From: Microcebus murinus
Lineage: Eukaryota; Chordata; Mammalia; Primates; Cheirogaleidae
Length of the DNA: 64,000 bases
Assembly (NCBI RefSeq): GCF_040939455.1
Contig: NC_134136.1
Coordinates: forward strand, 104,706,014 to 104,770,013
Reading direction: 5' to 3'
Below are positions 51,410 to 62,561 of the stretch, piece after piece; position 1 is the stretch's first letter; the number at the start of each line of letters is the position of its first letter. The notes under the pieces are model-generated. The model made no database searches. It was given only the letters and a program-made list of their open reading frames with translations, and was not told the origin of the DNA. A program made the translations under genes and the position numbers.

Positions 51410-52520
51410 ATCTAGTGAGATCTGAGGCAGATTCTTCACTTTGTGGTTGAAAAGAGAAGTCAACACTATAAGTAGTGGAGGGTCAAAGTGGATCGGGGGG
51501 AAACACATTGTATGTCTTCTTTTTGTTCTTGCCCTACTTGAATAACTGGGAGATGTATCTTTTTGGTTTTGGTACTTTTAAAATTCATTCCTTTAAATAA
51601 AATATTTATTTAGCTTCAGTATTTGTGTTCGTGAATAACATGGATCACATTTATTAAATATATTTTTTTCCATATAGAAGTGTAAAACTTTTGGTATTTT
51701 GATCAACAAATTGAAAATCCCTGGATCTCCTATTGTGGTCTAGAATAAGATAACAAGTAATGTGAATGAGGATTTTTTCTTATTCTATAAATTTAAGGTG
51801 TACAACATGATGTCTCAATATACATATATATATACACAGTCATGCACACATGATGACATCATACCGAAATGCATTACTCACATGTTTGTGGTGATGCTGG
51901 TGCAAGCAAACCTACTACACTGCCAGTCATATAAAAGTATAGCATACACAATTATGTACAGTACATAATACTTAATAATGATAATAAATGACTCTATTAC
52001 TGGTTTACGTATTTAATGTGCTATACTTTTTATAATTATTTTAGAGTGTATTCCTTCTACTTATAAAAGAAGTTAATGTAAAACAGCCTCAGGCAGGTCC
52101 TTAAGGAGGTATTCCAGAAGAAGGCATTGTTGTCATAGGAGATGACAGCTCCATGTGTGTTATTGCCCTGGAAGACCTTCCAGTGGGACAAGATGTGGAA
52201 ATGGAAGACAGTGATATTAATGATCTTGTCCCTGTGTAGGCCTAGGCTGATGTGTATGTTTGTATCTTAGTTTTCAACAAAAAATTTTAAAAAGTAAAAA
52301 TAATTTAAATAGAAAAAAGCTTATAGAATAAGGATATAAAGAAAGAAAATATTTTTATACAGCTGTATGATGTATTTGTGTTTTAAGGTATTATTACAAA
52401 AGAGCCAAAAAATTTTAAAATTTTATAAAGCAAATATCTTACAATAAGCTAAGGTTAATGTAGTATTGAAGAAAGAGAAATAGTCTTTATAAACTTAGTG
52501 CGGCCTAAATGTACAGTCTT

Positions 52521-53901
52521 GGGGGGCGGAGCAAGATGGCGGACGAATAACACCGCCAGACAGAGGGTCTCTACAGAAAAGACCAATTCTAGCAGAAACT
52601 AGAGGAAAGAAGCAAGAAGACGAGCATACAGCGGACAAGGGCCGGAAGGAGGGGTACCTGAGACCCCGGGAGACTCCACGGGAGGAGGCTGCGGAGGAGA
52701 ACTGGAGGCTGAGACCACCGGAGCAGCCCAGAGACCAGCGGCAAGGGTAGGTGGAATTGCTGTTTCCCCTCCCCTGCATTCGGGACTGCTGGCGGGCTCC
52801 CCAGTGGGTGGAGAGACCTGCGGACATCAGCCCAGAGACTGCCGCCGCTTGCCAACGGTGAGCCTGTAGCAGACGTGGCACCAGGTTCCCAACTTCCTCC
52901 GGGCACCTCCGTGTGCACGGACCCGAGCCGCGCGGCAGGCGCCATATTGCCTCCTCCTCCCCTCCGCCGACCCTACCCGCGGCTGCCCAGAGAGACAATA
53001 CAGCCACCAGCCGGAGGCACCTCCAGGGAACGGGACCTTCCCGTTTGGGACCCCGCCCGCCCTCCCAGGTGCTGCTGGCACCGTGTTCCCAGGAAAACGG
53101 TGCCGACTCAGAGGCTGAGAGACATAGATCCAGCTTGGGCTCCCTGTGGGTGAATTAGGACCGGAAATCCTCTCCCTGGTGGGAATACAGTTTGAACTCT
53201 GGGACCCAGAGGTCGGACCTGCAGACCAGATCCCCTGCACCGAGGGCTAGCATTGCCCCGGGCACAGAAGGATTATACGAGAACAGCCTACTGAGGGCTG
53301 TGTGCCTCCAGGGGCGGATCGGCGTCCTAGAGGGCAACCCTCCTCCCAGGAGGAGGCCGTGCGCCCAACCCAGGTGGCGTTCCTGTGCAGGGAACCTCCC
53401 CGCCGGCACCACAGTCCGGGGAGGCCTGGTGGCTTGTGGTCTGGCCTGCTGGCAGAGGCCCAGGAGTAGCTGCAGAGTTGGGGAGGGTGGAAAGAAGCGA
53501 GGTCTGCTGCAGACTGCGGGTCTCAGACAGCCCCACCCCCACCTCCAGACTTTCTGGCTGAGCGGGACCATTCCAGCCCTGCCCTGACAGCTTTCCCTGT
53601 AAGCTGAGAACAGAACTTTGACCCCTGCTAACGGCCTGAGGGCAGGCTTACCCAACCCAGCTCCGCCCAGAACGAGAGCTGATAACAGGACTCAAAATCA
53701 ACACCATAGCCTGTTCCTCCAAGCAAACGCCACCTACTGACAGGGGCGGCATCTTGCACAGCCTTTCCACGGCATCCACTGACTCAATATACAGGGAGTG
53801 GTCCAATTTCACCCACAGGCACCACCTAACGCCTCAGAAACTAAACAAGGTGTGTGAATACCCAAACAATAACCTAAGGAAAGAAACAACAACTGATCGA
53901 C
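52521..53901 (+). promoter_or_regulatory. L1 5' UTR / internal promoter with YY1 core
   Basis: The first 20 bases end in AAGATGGC (52533-52540), the YY1-binding core that positions L1 transcription starts. The region is GC- and CpG-rich, unlike the flanks. Several long minus-strand frames are open here (to 170 codons), which may be chance in GC-rich DNA; see findings. Confidence 0.8.
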
Positions 53902-54906
53902 ATGGGAAGAAGTCAGCGAAAGAACTCAGGAAATATGAAGAACCAAACGGAAAACACACCCCCAAGGAGGAGCACCAGCCCCCTAGAAACGGACACCGAC
54001 CAAAATCAGGCAACCAATATGACAGAAAAGGAATTTCGTATGTGGATCATAAGAACACTCACCCAGCTGCAACAACAACTCAATAACCAACACCAAGAAA
54101 ACACAAAAAACCTCCAAGAAATGGAACAAAGGTTCAACAAAGAGATTGACACAGTGAAGAAAACTTTAACCGAAGTCCTGGAGATGAAGAATCAACTCAG
54201 AGAACTACAAAATACTGTGGAAAGTCTCAAGAACAGGGTAGATCAAGCAGAAGAAAGAATCTCAGAGCTTGAAGATAACACCTTCCAATTAAATAAATCA
54301 GTCACAGAAATACAGCAGAGAAACAAGAGAAAAGACCAAAGCCTACAAGAGCTGTGGGATTATGTGAAAAAACCTAACGTGAGGGTCATAGGTTTAGCCG
54401 AAGGGGAGGAAGACAACACTCAAGGGCTGGACAAGCTTTTTGAAGATATAATAGAGGAAAATTTCCCAGGCCTTGCTCAAAATCTCGATATACAAGTTCA
54501 AGAAGCCCAGAGGACCCCTGGGAGATTCAATGCAAACAGGAAGACGTCACGTCATGCAGTCATCAGACTGACCAAAGTATCAACTAAAGAGGCCCTTCTA
54601 AGAGCTGTAAGACAAAAGAAGCAAGTGACATACAAGGGAAAGCCAATTCGAATAACATCAGACTTCTCTAATGAGACTTTACAAGCAAGGAGAGACTGGG
54701 GCCCCATTCTCACTCTTTTGAAACAAAACAATGCCCAGCCTAGAATATTATTCCCTGCAAAACTAAGCTTCATATATGAAGGAGAAATAAAAACATTCTC
54801 AGACAAGCAAAGGCTCAGAGAATTCACCAAGACAAGACCAGCCCTACAAGAAGTACTTAAAACAGCGTTACGCACGGAACATCATAATAATAATCCACGG
54901 ATATAA
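53902..54906 (+). CDS. L1 ORF1: L1 ORF1p, RNA-binding chaperone
   Basis: 334 residues, near the 338 of human ORF1p. The start at 53902 gives an MGRSQRKNSG opening, equivalent to the human MGKKQNRK start. Residues 1-40 are a disordered, basic and Pro/Thr-rich tail. Residues 45-140 form a heptad coiled coil (trimerisation) that includes NRVDQAEERISELED (111-125). The RRM domain begins near QSLQELWDYVKKPNVRVIGL (146-165). The C-terminal domain spans about 250-320 and includes ETLQARRDWGPI (258-269) and PAKLSFIYEGEIK (285-297). The protein coats its own L1 RNA in cytoplasmic particles and acts as a nucleic-acid chaperone during target-primed reverse transcription. ORF2 follows 86 nt downstream and is probably translated by re-initiation. 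Confidence 0.95.
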   Translation: MGRSQRKNSGNMKNQTENTPPRRSTSPLETDTDQNQATNMTEKEFRMWIIRTLTQLQQQLNNQHQENTKNLQEMEQRFNKEIDTVKKTLTEVLEMKNQLRELQNTVESLKNRVDQAEERISELEDNTFQLNKSVTEIQQRNKRKDQSLQELWDYVKKPNVRVIGLAEGEEDNTQGLDKLFEDIIEENFPGLAQNLDIQVQEAQRTPGRFNANRKTSRHAVIRLTKVSTKEALLRAVRQKKQVTYKGKPIRITSDFSNETLQARRDWGPILTLLKQNNAQPRILFPAKLSFIYEGEIKTFSDKQRLREFTKTRPALQEVLKTALRTEHHNNNPRI

Positions 54907-54992
54907 AAACAACCAAAACCCAAAGATATTAAAGGCCAGATATTACAATGGCTCAAGACAGAAATCATAGCAACAACATCCAACCCAACAGA

Positions 54993-57900
54993 ATGATCAG
55001 TAATCTACCTTACCTATCAGTTCTCTCAATAAATGTGAATGGCTTAAACTCTCCACTCAAGAGACATAGGCTGGCTGAATGGATAAGAAAATACAGGCCA
55101 AGTATATGCTGTCTTCAGGAAACACATTTAACCTGCAAGGATGCACATAGACTAAAAATAAAAGGGTGGAGATCAATATTCCAAGCAAATAGAAACCAAA
55201 AGAAGGCTGGTGTGGCAGTTCTAATTTCAGACGATTTAGTTTTTAAACCAACAAAAGTAGTAAAAGACAAAGAGGGTCATTATATAATGGTGAAGGGCAC
55301 AGTCCAACAAGAGGAGATAACAATTTTAAATATATATGCACCCAACTTAGGTGCACCCAGATTCATAAAGCAAACCTTACTGGAGCTAAGCAAATGGATT
55401 AATAGCAACTCCATAATCGCCGGGGATTTCAACACCCCACTGACGGCACGAGACAGATCCTCCAAACAGAAAATTAATAAAGAAATAATGGACTTAAACA
55501 AAACTCTAGAACAATTGGGTCTGACAGACATCTACAGAACATTCTACCCAAAATCCACTGAATATACGTTCTTCTCATCAGCTCACGGGACATTCTCTAA
55601 GATTGACCATATCCTAGGACACAAAGAAAATCTCAAGAAATTTAAAAAAATAGAAATCATACCATGTACTTTCTCAGATCACAGTGGAATAAAACTAGAA
55701 ATCAACCCTAACAGAAACTCACATTTCTACACAAAAACGTGGAAATTAAACAACCTCCTACTAAATGATTACTTCGTAAATGAAGAAATCAAGACGGAAA
55801 TAAAAAACTTCTATGAAGAAAACGACAATGGAGAGACAAGTTATCAACTCCTCTGGGACACAGCTAAAGCAGTTCTGAGAGGAAAGTTTATCTCCATAAA
55901 TGCCTATAACCAAAAGGCAAGAAGATCACAAATAGACAATCTAATGAAACGACTCAAAGAGCTGGAAAAAGAAGAACAGACCAACCCCAAACCCAGCAGA
56001 AGAAGTGAAATCAACAAGATCAAATCAGAACTAAACGAAATTGAAAACAGGAAAGCTATTCAGGAGATTAATAAAACAAAAAGTTGGTTCTTTGAAAAAA
56101 TAAACAAAATTGACACGCCATTGGCTAAGCTAACGAAAAGCAGAAAAGAGAAATCTCTAATAAGCTCCATCAGGAATGAAAAAGGAGATATCACAACTGA
56201 TCCCAAAGAGATACAAGATACAATTTATGAATACTACAAAAATCTTTATGCACACAAACTGGAAAATGTGGAGGAAATGGACAAATTTCTAGAAACACAC
56301 AGCCTCCCTAGGCTCAACCAGGAAGAAATAGATTCCCTGAACAGACCAATCTCAACAGCTGAAATAGAAACAGCAATTAAAAATCTCCCTAAAAAGAAAA
56401 GTCCCGGTCCAGATGGCTTCACACCTGAATTTTACCATACTTACAAAGAAGAACTAGTACCTATCTTGCAGAAACTATTCCACAACATCGAGAAGAACGG
56501 AAACCTCCCCGACACCTTTTATGAAGCGAATATTACTCTGATACCAAAACCAGGAAAGGATGCAACAAAAAAAGAAAACTACAGACCAATATCCCTAATG
56601 AATATAGATGCAAAAATTTTCAACAAAATCTTAGCTAACCGAATCCAGACACTTATCAAAAAAATAATCCACCACGACCAAGTGGGCTTCATCCCAGGGA
56701 TGCAGGGATGGTTCAACATACGTAAATCTATAAATGCAATTCACCACATCAACAGAAGCAAAAACAAAGACCACATGATTCTTTCAATAGATGCAGAAAA
56801 AGCTTTTGACAAAATTCAACACCCTTTCATGATACGAACACTTAAGAAAATAGGCATAGAAGGGACATACCTAAAAATGATACAAGCCATATATGACAGA
56901 CCCGTAGCCAACATCATACTGAATGGGGAAAGACTGAAATCATTCCCACTTAGAACTGGAACCAGACAAGGCTGCCCACTATCTCCACTTCTATTCAACA
57001 TAGTGCTGGAAGTCTTGGCTACAGCAATCAGACAGGAAAATGGAATCAAAGGTATCCAAATAGGGGCAGAAGAGATCAAACTTTCACTGTTTGCTGATGA
57101 TATGATATTGTATCTAGAAAACCCCAAGGATTCAACCAAGAAACTCCTGGAACTGATCAATGAATTTAGTAAAGTCTCAGGATACAAAATTAATACACAG
57201 AAATCAGAGGCATTCATATACGCCAACAACAATCTAATTGAGAACCAAATCAAAGACTCAATTCCCTTCACAATAGCAACAAAGAAATTAAAGTACCTAG
57301 GAATATATTTAACCAAAGAGGTAAAAGACCTCTACAGGGAGAACTATGAAACACTGAGGAAGGAAATAGCAGAGGATGTAAACAGATGGAAATCTATACC
57401 ATGCTCGTGGATCGGCAGACTCAATATCGTCAAAATGTCTATACTACCCAAACTGATCTACAGATTCAATGCAATACCTATTAAAATCCCATCAGCATTC
57501 TTCACAGATATAGAAAAAATAATTTTACGCTTCGTATGGAACCAAAGAAGACCCCGAATATCAAGAGCAATTCTAGGCAACAAAAACAAAATGGGAGGCA
57601 TTAATATGCCAGATATTAAACTATACTACAAAGCTGTAGTAATTAAAACAATATGGTATTGGCACAAAAACAGGAATATTGACCAGTGGAACAGATGTGA
57701 GAATCCTGATATAAAACCATCCTCATATAGCCGTCTCATCTTTGACAAAGCAGACAAAAACATACGCTGGGGAAAAGAATCCCTCTTCAATAAATGGTGC
57801 TGGGAAAACTGGATAGCCACCTGTAGAAGGCTAAAACAGGACCCACACCTTTCACCTCTCACAAAAACCAACTCACGCTGGATAACAGACTTAAACCTAA

Positions 57901-58823
57901 GATATGAAACTATTAGAACTCTAGAGGAAAAAGTTGGAAACACTCTCCTAGACATCGGCCTGGGCAAAGAGTTTATGAAGAAGTCCCCAAAGGCAATCAC
58001 AGCAGCAACAAAAATAAATAAATGGGACATGATCAAACTACAAAGCTTCTGCACAGCCAAAGAAATAGTCATGAAAGTAAACAGACAACCTACAGAATGG
58101 GAGAAAATTTTTGCATCCTATGCATCCGATAAGGGACTGATAACTAGAATATACTTAGAACTCACGAAAATTAGGAAGAAAAAATCAAATAACCCCATTA
58201 AAAAGTGGGCAAAGGACTTGAACAGAAATTTTTCTAAAGAAGACAGAAGAATGGCCAACAAACATATGAAGAAATGCTCATCATCTCTAATCATCAGGGA
58301 AATGCAAATCAAAACCACAATGAGATATCACTTAACCCCAGTGAGAATGGCCTTTATCAAAAAATCTCCAAACAATAAATGCTGGCGTGGTTGCGGAGAG
58401 AGAGGAACACTCCTACACTGCTGGTGGGACTGCAAACTAGTTCAACCTCTGTGGAAAGCAATATGGAGATACCTTAAAGCGATACAAGTGAATCTACCAT
58501 TTGATCCAGCAATCCCATTGCTGGGCATCTACCCAAATGATCCAGTGACACTCTACAAAAAAGACACCTGCACTCGAATGTTTATAGCAGCACAATTCAT
58601 AATTGCAAGGCTGTGGAAACAGCCCAAGTGCCCATCAATCAAAGAATGGATTAATAAAATGTGGTATATGTACACCATGGAGTACTATTCAGCTCTAAGA
58701 AACAATGGTGATATAGCACACCTTATATTTTCCTGGTTAGAGCTGGAACCCATACTACTAAGTGAAGTATCCCAAGAATGGAAAAACAAGCACCAGATAT
58801 ATTCTCCAGCAAACTGGTATTAA
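54993..58823 (+). CDS. L1 ORF2: L1 ORF2p, endonuclease and reverse transcriptase, intact
   Basis: 1276 residues from ATG 54993, against 1275 in human. I prefer this start over the upstream in-frame ATG at 54948 because the spacing to the NVNGLN motif (14-19) then equals the human protein. The AP-like endonuclease (1-240) has N14, Glu43 in QETH, D145 and N147 in GDFN, D205, and H230 in SDHS, all present. The reverse transcriptase has D600 in [17 protein letters not shown] (658-665) and the FADD pair D702/D703. The C-terminal Cys-rich segment [18 protein letters not shown] is also present. The protein nicks DNA at TTTT/AA and copies L1 or Alu RNA into it. No stop or frameshift is seen, so it may be active. 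Confidence 0.96.
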   Translation: MISNLPYLSVLSINVNGLNSPLKRHRLAEWIRKYRPSICCLQETHLTCKDAHRLKIKGWRSIFQANRNQKKAGVAVLISDDLVFKPTKVVKDKEGHYIMVKGTVQQEEITILNIYAPNLGAPRFIKQTLLELSKWINSNSIIAGDFNTPLTARDRSSKQKINKEIMDLNKTLEQLGLTDIYRTFYPKSTEYTFFSSAHGTFSKIDHILGHKENLKKFKKIEIIPCTFSDHSGIKLEINPNRNSHFYTKTWKLNNLLLNDYFVNEEIKTEIKNFYEENDNGETSYQLLWDTAKAVLRGKFISINAYNQKARRSQIDNLMKRLKELEKEEQTNPKPSRRSEINKIKSELNEIENRKAIQEINKTKSWFFEKINKIDTPLAKLTKSRKEKSLISSIRNEKGDITTDPKEIQDTIYEYYKNLYAHKLENVEEMDKFLETHSLPRLNQEEIDSLNRPISTAEIETAIKNLPKKKSPGPDGFTPEFYHTYKEELVPILQKLFHNIEKNGNLPDTFYEANITLIPKPGKDATKKENYRPISLMNIDAKIFNKILANRIQTLIKKIIHHDQVGFIPGMQGWFNIRKSINAIHHINRSKNKDHMILSIDAEKAFDKIQHPFMIRTLKKIGIEGTYLKMIQAIYDRPVANIILNGERLKSFPLRTGTRQGCPLSPLLFNIVLEVLATAIRQENGIKGIQIGAEEIKLSLFADDMILYLENPKDSTKKLLELINEFSKVSGYKINTQKSEAFIYANNNLIENQIKDSIPFTIATKKLKYLGIYLTKEVKDLYRENYETLRKEIAEDVNRWKSIPCSWIGRLNIVKMSILPKLIYRFNAIPIKIPSAFFTDIEKIILRFVWNQRRPRISRAILGNKNKMGGINMPDIKLYYKAVVIKTIWYWHKNRNIDQWNRCENPDIKPSSYSRLIFDKADKNIRWGKESLFNKWCWENWIATCRRLKQDPHLSPLTKTNSRWITDLNLRYETIRTLEEKVGNTLLDIGLGKEFMKKSPKAITAATKINKWDMIKLQSFCTAKEIVMKVNRQPTEWEKIFASYASDKGLITRIYLELTKIRKKKSNNPIKKWAKDLNRNFSKEDRRMANKHMKKCSSSLIIREMQIKTTMRYHLTPVRMAFIKKSPNNKCWRGCGERGTLLHCWWDCKLVQPLWKAIWRYLKAIQVNLPFDPAIPLLGIYPNDPVTLYKKDTCTRMFIAAQFIIARLWKQPKCPSIKEWINKMWYMYTMEYYSALRNNGDIAHLIFSWLELEPILLSEVSQEWKNKHQIYSPANWY

Positions 58824-59064
58824 CTGAGTAGCACCTACGTGGACACATAGGTGCTACAGTAATAGGGTATTGGGCAGGTGGGAGGGGGGAGGGGGGCGGG
58901 TATATACATACATAGTGAGTGAGATGTGCACCATCTGGGGGATGGTCATGATGGAGACTCAGACTTTTGGGGGGAGGGGGGGAAATGGGCATTTATTGAA
59001 ACCTTAAAATCTGTACCCCCATAATATGCCAAAATAAAAAAAAAAATAATAATTAAAAAAAAAA
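58824..59064 (+). other. L1 3' UTR with G-rich tracts and poly-A
   Basis: Two tracts, 'gggaggggggaggggggcggg' region at 58881-58900 and 'ggggggagggggggaaatggg' region at 58969-58989, can form G-quadruplexes, a shared trait of primate L1 3' UTRs. The end 'aaataaaaaaaaaaataata' holds the AATAAA signal and the tail. Confidence 0.85.
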
Positions 59065-59565
59065 AAATGTACAGTCTTATAAAGACTACAGTGGTGTATG
59101 GTAATGTCCTAGGCTTTCACATTCACTCACTACTCACTCATTGACTCGCCGAGAGCAACTTGCAGTCCTATAGAATTGTACCATTTTTGAACGTTTTATA
59201 CAATATTTTTACTGTACTTTTTCTATGTTCAAGATACACAAATACTCAGCATTGTGCTACAGTTGCCTAAAGTACAATAACATGCTGTATGGGTTTCTAG
59301 CCTAGGAGCCACAGGCTATACTCTATAGCCTAGGTACGTAGTAGGATACACCATCTAGGTTTGTGTAAGACACTCTATCATGTTCACACAAGGATGAAAT
59401 TGCCTAATGATGCATTTCTCAGAATGTACCTTTGTTGTTAAGTAACTCGTGACTGTACATAGCGAAATGATTACTACGAGTAAGCAATTTAACATATCCA
59501 TTATCTCACATAGTTACTTTTTTTGTGGTAAGGGCACCTAAAATCTACTCTCTTAAAAAATTTCA

Positions 59566-59886
59566 GGCCGGGCATGGTGGCCCACACCTGTAATCCTAGC
59601 ACTCTGGGAGACCGAGGTGAGAGGATCGCTCAAGGTCAGGAGTTTGAAACCAGCCTGAGCAAGAGCAAGATCCCGTCTCTACTAAAAATAGAAAGAAATT
59701 AATTGGCCAACTAAAAATACAGAAAAAATTATCCAGGCATGGTGGCGCATGCCTGTAGTCCCAGCTACTTGGGAGGCTGAGGAAGTAGGATAGCCTGAGC
59801 CCAGGAGTTTGAGGTTGTTGTGAGCTAGGCTGACGCCACGGCACTCTAGTCCAGGCAACAGAGTGAGACTCTGTCTCAAAAAAATT
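59566..59886 (+). mobile_element. Alu SINE, plus strand, inserted in old L1
   Basis: Starts 'ggccgggcatggtggcccac' and ends 'ctctgtctcaaaaaaa'. Flanks share an imperfect 'aaaaaatttcag' (59555-59566 and 59880-59895). The right arm has 'gctaggctgacgccacgg', the strepsirrhine wording. It lies in the 3' part of the old minus-strand L1. Confidence 0.93.
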
Positions 59887-60193
59887 TTTTTTCAGTATAC
59901 AATATTATTAACTATAATCCCCATGCTGTACTTTAAATCTCCAGATTTATTCATTCTATATAACTACAACTTTGTGCCATTTGACCTACATCTTCCCATC
60001 CTCTCTCCATCCCTTCCTCTGATAACCACTGTTTTATCTGTTTCTATGTGTCAACTTTTTATTTTCTTTTTAGATTCTGTATATAAGAGAAATTACGTAG
60101 TATTTTTCTTTCTGTGTCTGGTTTATTTCACTTAGCGTTTATCTGCATACTTGCAATAGCAGAATCTCCTTTTTAAAAGCCGAATAATACTAC

Positions 60194-60235
<42 letters not shown>

Positions 60236-60593
60236 ACAATTTCTTTATCTATTTATCCATAGACAAACACTTTGGTTGTTTCCATACCTTGGTTATTGAT
60301 AATAATGCTACAGTGAACATGGAAGTATAAATATTCTTGGAAGGTGGTGATTTCATTTACTTTGGGTATATGTTCAGGAGAGGGATTGCTGGGTCATATG
60401 ATAGTTCCATTTTTAATTTTTTAAGGAACCTCCATATTGTATTCCATAGTGATTGTATCAATTTGCATTCCCACCAATAGTGTATAAAAGTTTTGTTTTC
60501 TCCACACCCTCTCCAACATTTCTCTCTTGGTTTTTCTTTGTTTCTTTGTTTGTTTTAATACTAGCCTTCCTAACAGATGTGAGGTGTTAACTC

Positions 60594-60621
60594 TTTTTTT
60601 TTTTGACATCCTACCGTTGAA
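60594..60621 (-). mobile_element. Micro-insertion (28 bp) with poly-T and 15-bp TSD
   Basis: An 11-base T run plus 'gacatcctaccgttgaa' is flanked by 'gtgaggtgttaactc' (60579-60593) and 'gtgaggtattaactc' (60622-60636), differing at one base. This is an extremely short reverse-transcribed insertion on the minus strand. The source RNA is unknown. Confidence 0.6.
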
Positions 60622-60643
60622 GTGAGGTATTAACTCATTGTGG

Positions 60644-60679
60644 TTTTTTTTTTATTACTTCATATTATGGGGGGTCCAG
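60644..60679 (-). mobile_element. Micro-insertion of L1 3' end (about 36 bp)
   Basis: A T-run followed by 'attacttcatattatggggg' matches the reverse complement of the young L1 3' tip (compare 20905-20931). It is flanked by 'attgtgg' (60637-60643) and 'attgtgt' (60680-60686), and the old L1 text is continuous if it is removed. Confidence 0.6.
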
Positions 60680-60778
60680 ATTGTGTTTTTGATTTGCATT
60701 TCCCTGATGTTAGTGATGTTGAGCACCTTTTCATATACATGCTGTCCATTTTTATGTCTTCTTTTGAGAAATGTCATA

Positions 60779-62540
60779 TGAACAGTGATTTTCTTGGACC
60801 TGTGCATAAAGGCTGTAGTAAAATTGCTGAGATCAAACACTACAGAAAAAAAGTAAAATATTGTTGATTCTTGGTTTATCTAATTCCTTCTAGTCTTTCT
60901 TCTTGTAAAATTAAAAGTTATATACCTGGATTTGCTTAGATTATTCAGGGATGTAAGAGAAATTAAATCCTAATTTATTAGACTTCATACTCACTGTCTT
61001 GTTTATTTCCTTATCATTACTTGAGCATCAGCTCTTTGGAAGGCTTCATGTTAGTACTGGGGATGCTTTCCAAAAAAAACAAAACAAAACAAACAAAACG
61101 AGCCTTTGCCCATTTAATTTTACAGTCTGGGAGCAACTGTCATATGAAGATGACATATAAAGATGGTGATACAATCTCTAAGACCTAAGAAAATGTAAAA
61201 TCTGCTCTGGGAGGAAGTAAGTTACTATGTAAGTGGAATGAAATAAGCCTTAATCACATGACATGAATCATTTGAAAGAGAACATTTGAGAGAATCTTGG
61301 AAACAAATGATTGCCATGTGGTAGACCAAATTGTCTACTATAGTGCAATTAGTTAAAAATAGTAAAACTTGCATTGTTTAGTTTTGATGCCTTGTTTTAA
61401 ATGACTTCAATTGTCTCAGTTATTTTTAAATGAATTTTCTTTCTTTAAGCCTATATTAAATTAAATTATCAAGTAAAAATAGAACTCCAAAAATTTAAAG
61501 TGTTTAATAACTTTAATACATGTTCTAAATTTTTAAATAGACAGAAACATGTTGAAAGCAAACTCTCAAATAGTAAATTCACGAAATGTAAATATTTTAT
61601 TTTAGATATTTTGATTTCTAAATAATCTAGGTCCCGTAGCTTGACCTTGGCTGAAGTAACAAAACCTTATAAAATCTGTGGTGTTCTCTTGCATTAAACA
61701 ACCTCCTCAACTTAATTAAATGACTTCATGTCTTTTAGATATAAAATATGGTTAAATTACTGAACATGTTAAGATAAAATCCCTAAGTGAAGCATAAAAA
61801 AAAGAACAAGTAAAAAGGAGAGATAAATAAAAGGAGGAGGTTTGAGATGAGAGCAATCAAGTATAAATGCCCTGAGGCAAGGCAGTTTGGAATCTTAGGA
61901 AACTGCAAGTTCCCCAGTGGGAAGCTGCCTGGTAGGCTGGATGAGGCTGTGAACATGGTGAGCAGGGGCCAGGCCATCAGATGAGGTGCATTTCAGAAAT
62001 GAGAGACTAAGCCTGGAATGATAAACTGAGAAACTGTTCCTAACATTTACTTTGGGATTATGAAAAAAACAGAGAATCTCCACCTGCAGCAGAGATGGAA
62101 AATGTTCTGTGTTCCTATTCCAGCGCAGTCAAACACAGTGCACAAACTAAATGTTCTATGCACATAATCTCCATCAAGTTTCTGAGAAATCAAGTTGATA
62201 CATTCAAGAGAGATAGGATGTCCAGAAGCCAATGTTCTTGCACTTTTTGTCCTGGGTTGGGGAATCTAGGGCCTGCTCCATTAAAAGAATGTTCAATTAG
62301 ATTGTTCTGTGTGTAATTTGAAAAACTCTAAGTGGGGTCTAGATTTTGGATGATGGTTAAATTAATAAAAGTAGGGGTGGATTACAAGGACAGGCATCTG
62401 GAAGTTCGGAAAGATATTAGTCATTAACGAAAATTCTAGGAGTCTTAAGTTGTATCCAGTTGGGGAAGAGTCTCCCAGAAACACATTATATATTGAATCA
62501 TTTTCCTTGCTAAGCAGCATTTTGTTTTATTGTAATCTTT
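60779..62540 (+). pseudogene. MAGE-B unit C: remainder of 3' UTR and 3' flank
   Basis: 60870-61070 aligns with 46675-46880 in unit A ('gattcttggttt', 'ttaattcttggttt', then 'cagctctttggaagg' against 'ctgctctttggaag'). It continues the sequence left off at about 51760, before the nested transposons. 61080-61105 has a small CAAAA repeat. The block 61100-62480 shows no gene or transposon that I can name. 62490-62530 ('ttgctaagcagc') again matches unit A at 47035. Confidence 0.6.
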
Positions 62541-62561
62541 GCCTTGGAGTTTGGTAATGTG

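Larger units (their letters stand above)
50080..51760 (+). pseudogene. MAGE-B unit C: upstream, one module, ORF tail, start of 3' UTR
   Basis: 50080-50480 matches 47230-47735 and 62545-63230. 50690-50990 matches the proximal upstream block of units B and D. 51010-51270 is one non-coding module close to 63590-63850. The text then jumps straight to the last codons of the ORF at 51293. Thus nearly all modules and about 300 codons are deleted. A copy of 3' UTR sequence is out of place at 50500-50690. Confidence 0.7.
52521..59064 (+). mobile_element. Full-length young L1 with both ORFs intact
   Basis: A perfect 14-bp duplication 'aaatgtacagtctt' flanks it (52507-52520 and 59065-59078). Order: 5' UTR of about 1.38 kb (52521-53901), ORF1 (53902-54906), an 86-nt spacer, ORF2 (54993-58823), a 3' UTR with two G-rich tracts (58880-58898 and 58969-58981) and a poly-A/T-interrupted tail (59034-59064). 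No stop or frameshift is seen in either ORF and the duplication is unmutated, so the insertion is very young and may be retrotransposition-competent. It lies inside the Tigger-type element. Confidence 0.97.
51836..59457. mobile_element. Tigger-type DNA transposon (MER2/Tigger7-like), split by L1
   Basis: Left end 'cagtcatgcacacatgatg' (51837) and right end 'aagtaactcgtgactgta' (to about 59457) are inverted repeats of the 'CAGTCATG/CGTGACTG' type, with TA at the outer edges. Total element length is about 1.05 kb once the L1 (52521-59064) and its duplication are removed. Right-half words 'tagcctaggagccacaggct' and 'gcctaatgatgcatttctca' are those of the MER2/Tigger7 group as I remember it. It is non-autonomous and carries no transposase frame. 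Confidence 0.7.
51768..60778 (-). mobile_element. Old L1 3' end, minus strand, split by nested insertions
   Basis: The 3' tip is at about 51768-51834 ('aatttaaggtgtacaacatg') and the rest resumes at 59458 ('cgaaatgattactac') and runs to about 60778. The text between 60240 and 60500 is the reverse complement of an L1 ORF2 end ('atttgcattcccaccaatag' at 60462). Approximate target duplications 'tgaaYrgNgatttt' are seen at 51765 and 60779. It is inserted in the 3' flank of MAGE unit C. A (TA)n run occurs at 60199-60232. Confidence 0.75.

Noticed and set aside
54948..54992. 15-residue upstream start of L1 ORF2
   Set aside because: Spacing to the endonuclease motif favours the ATG at 54993, though the upstream ATG cannot be excluded.
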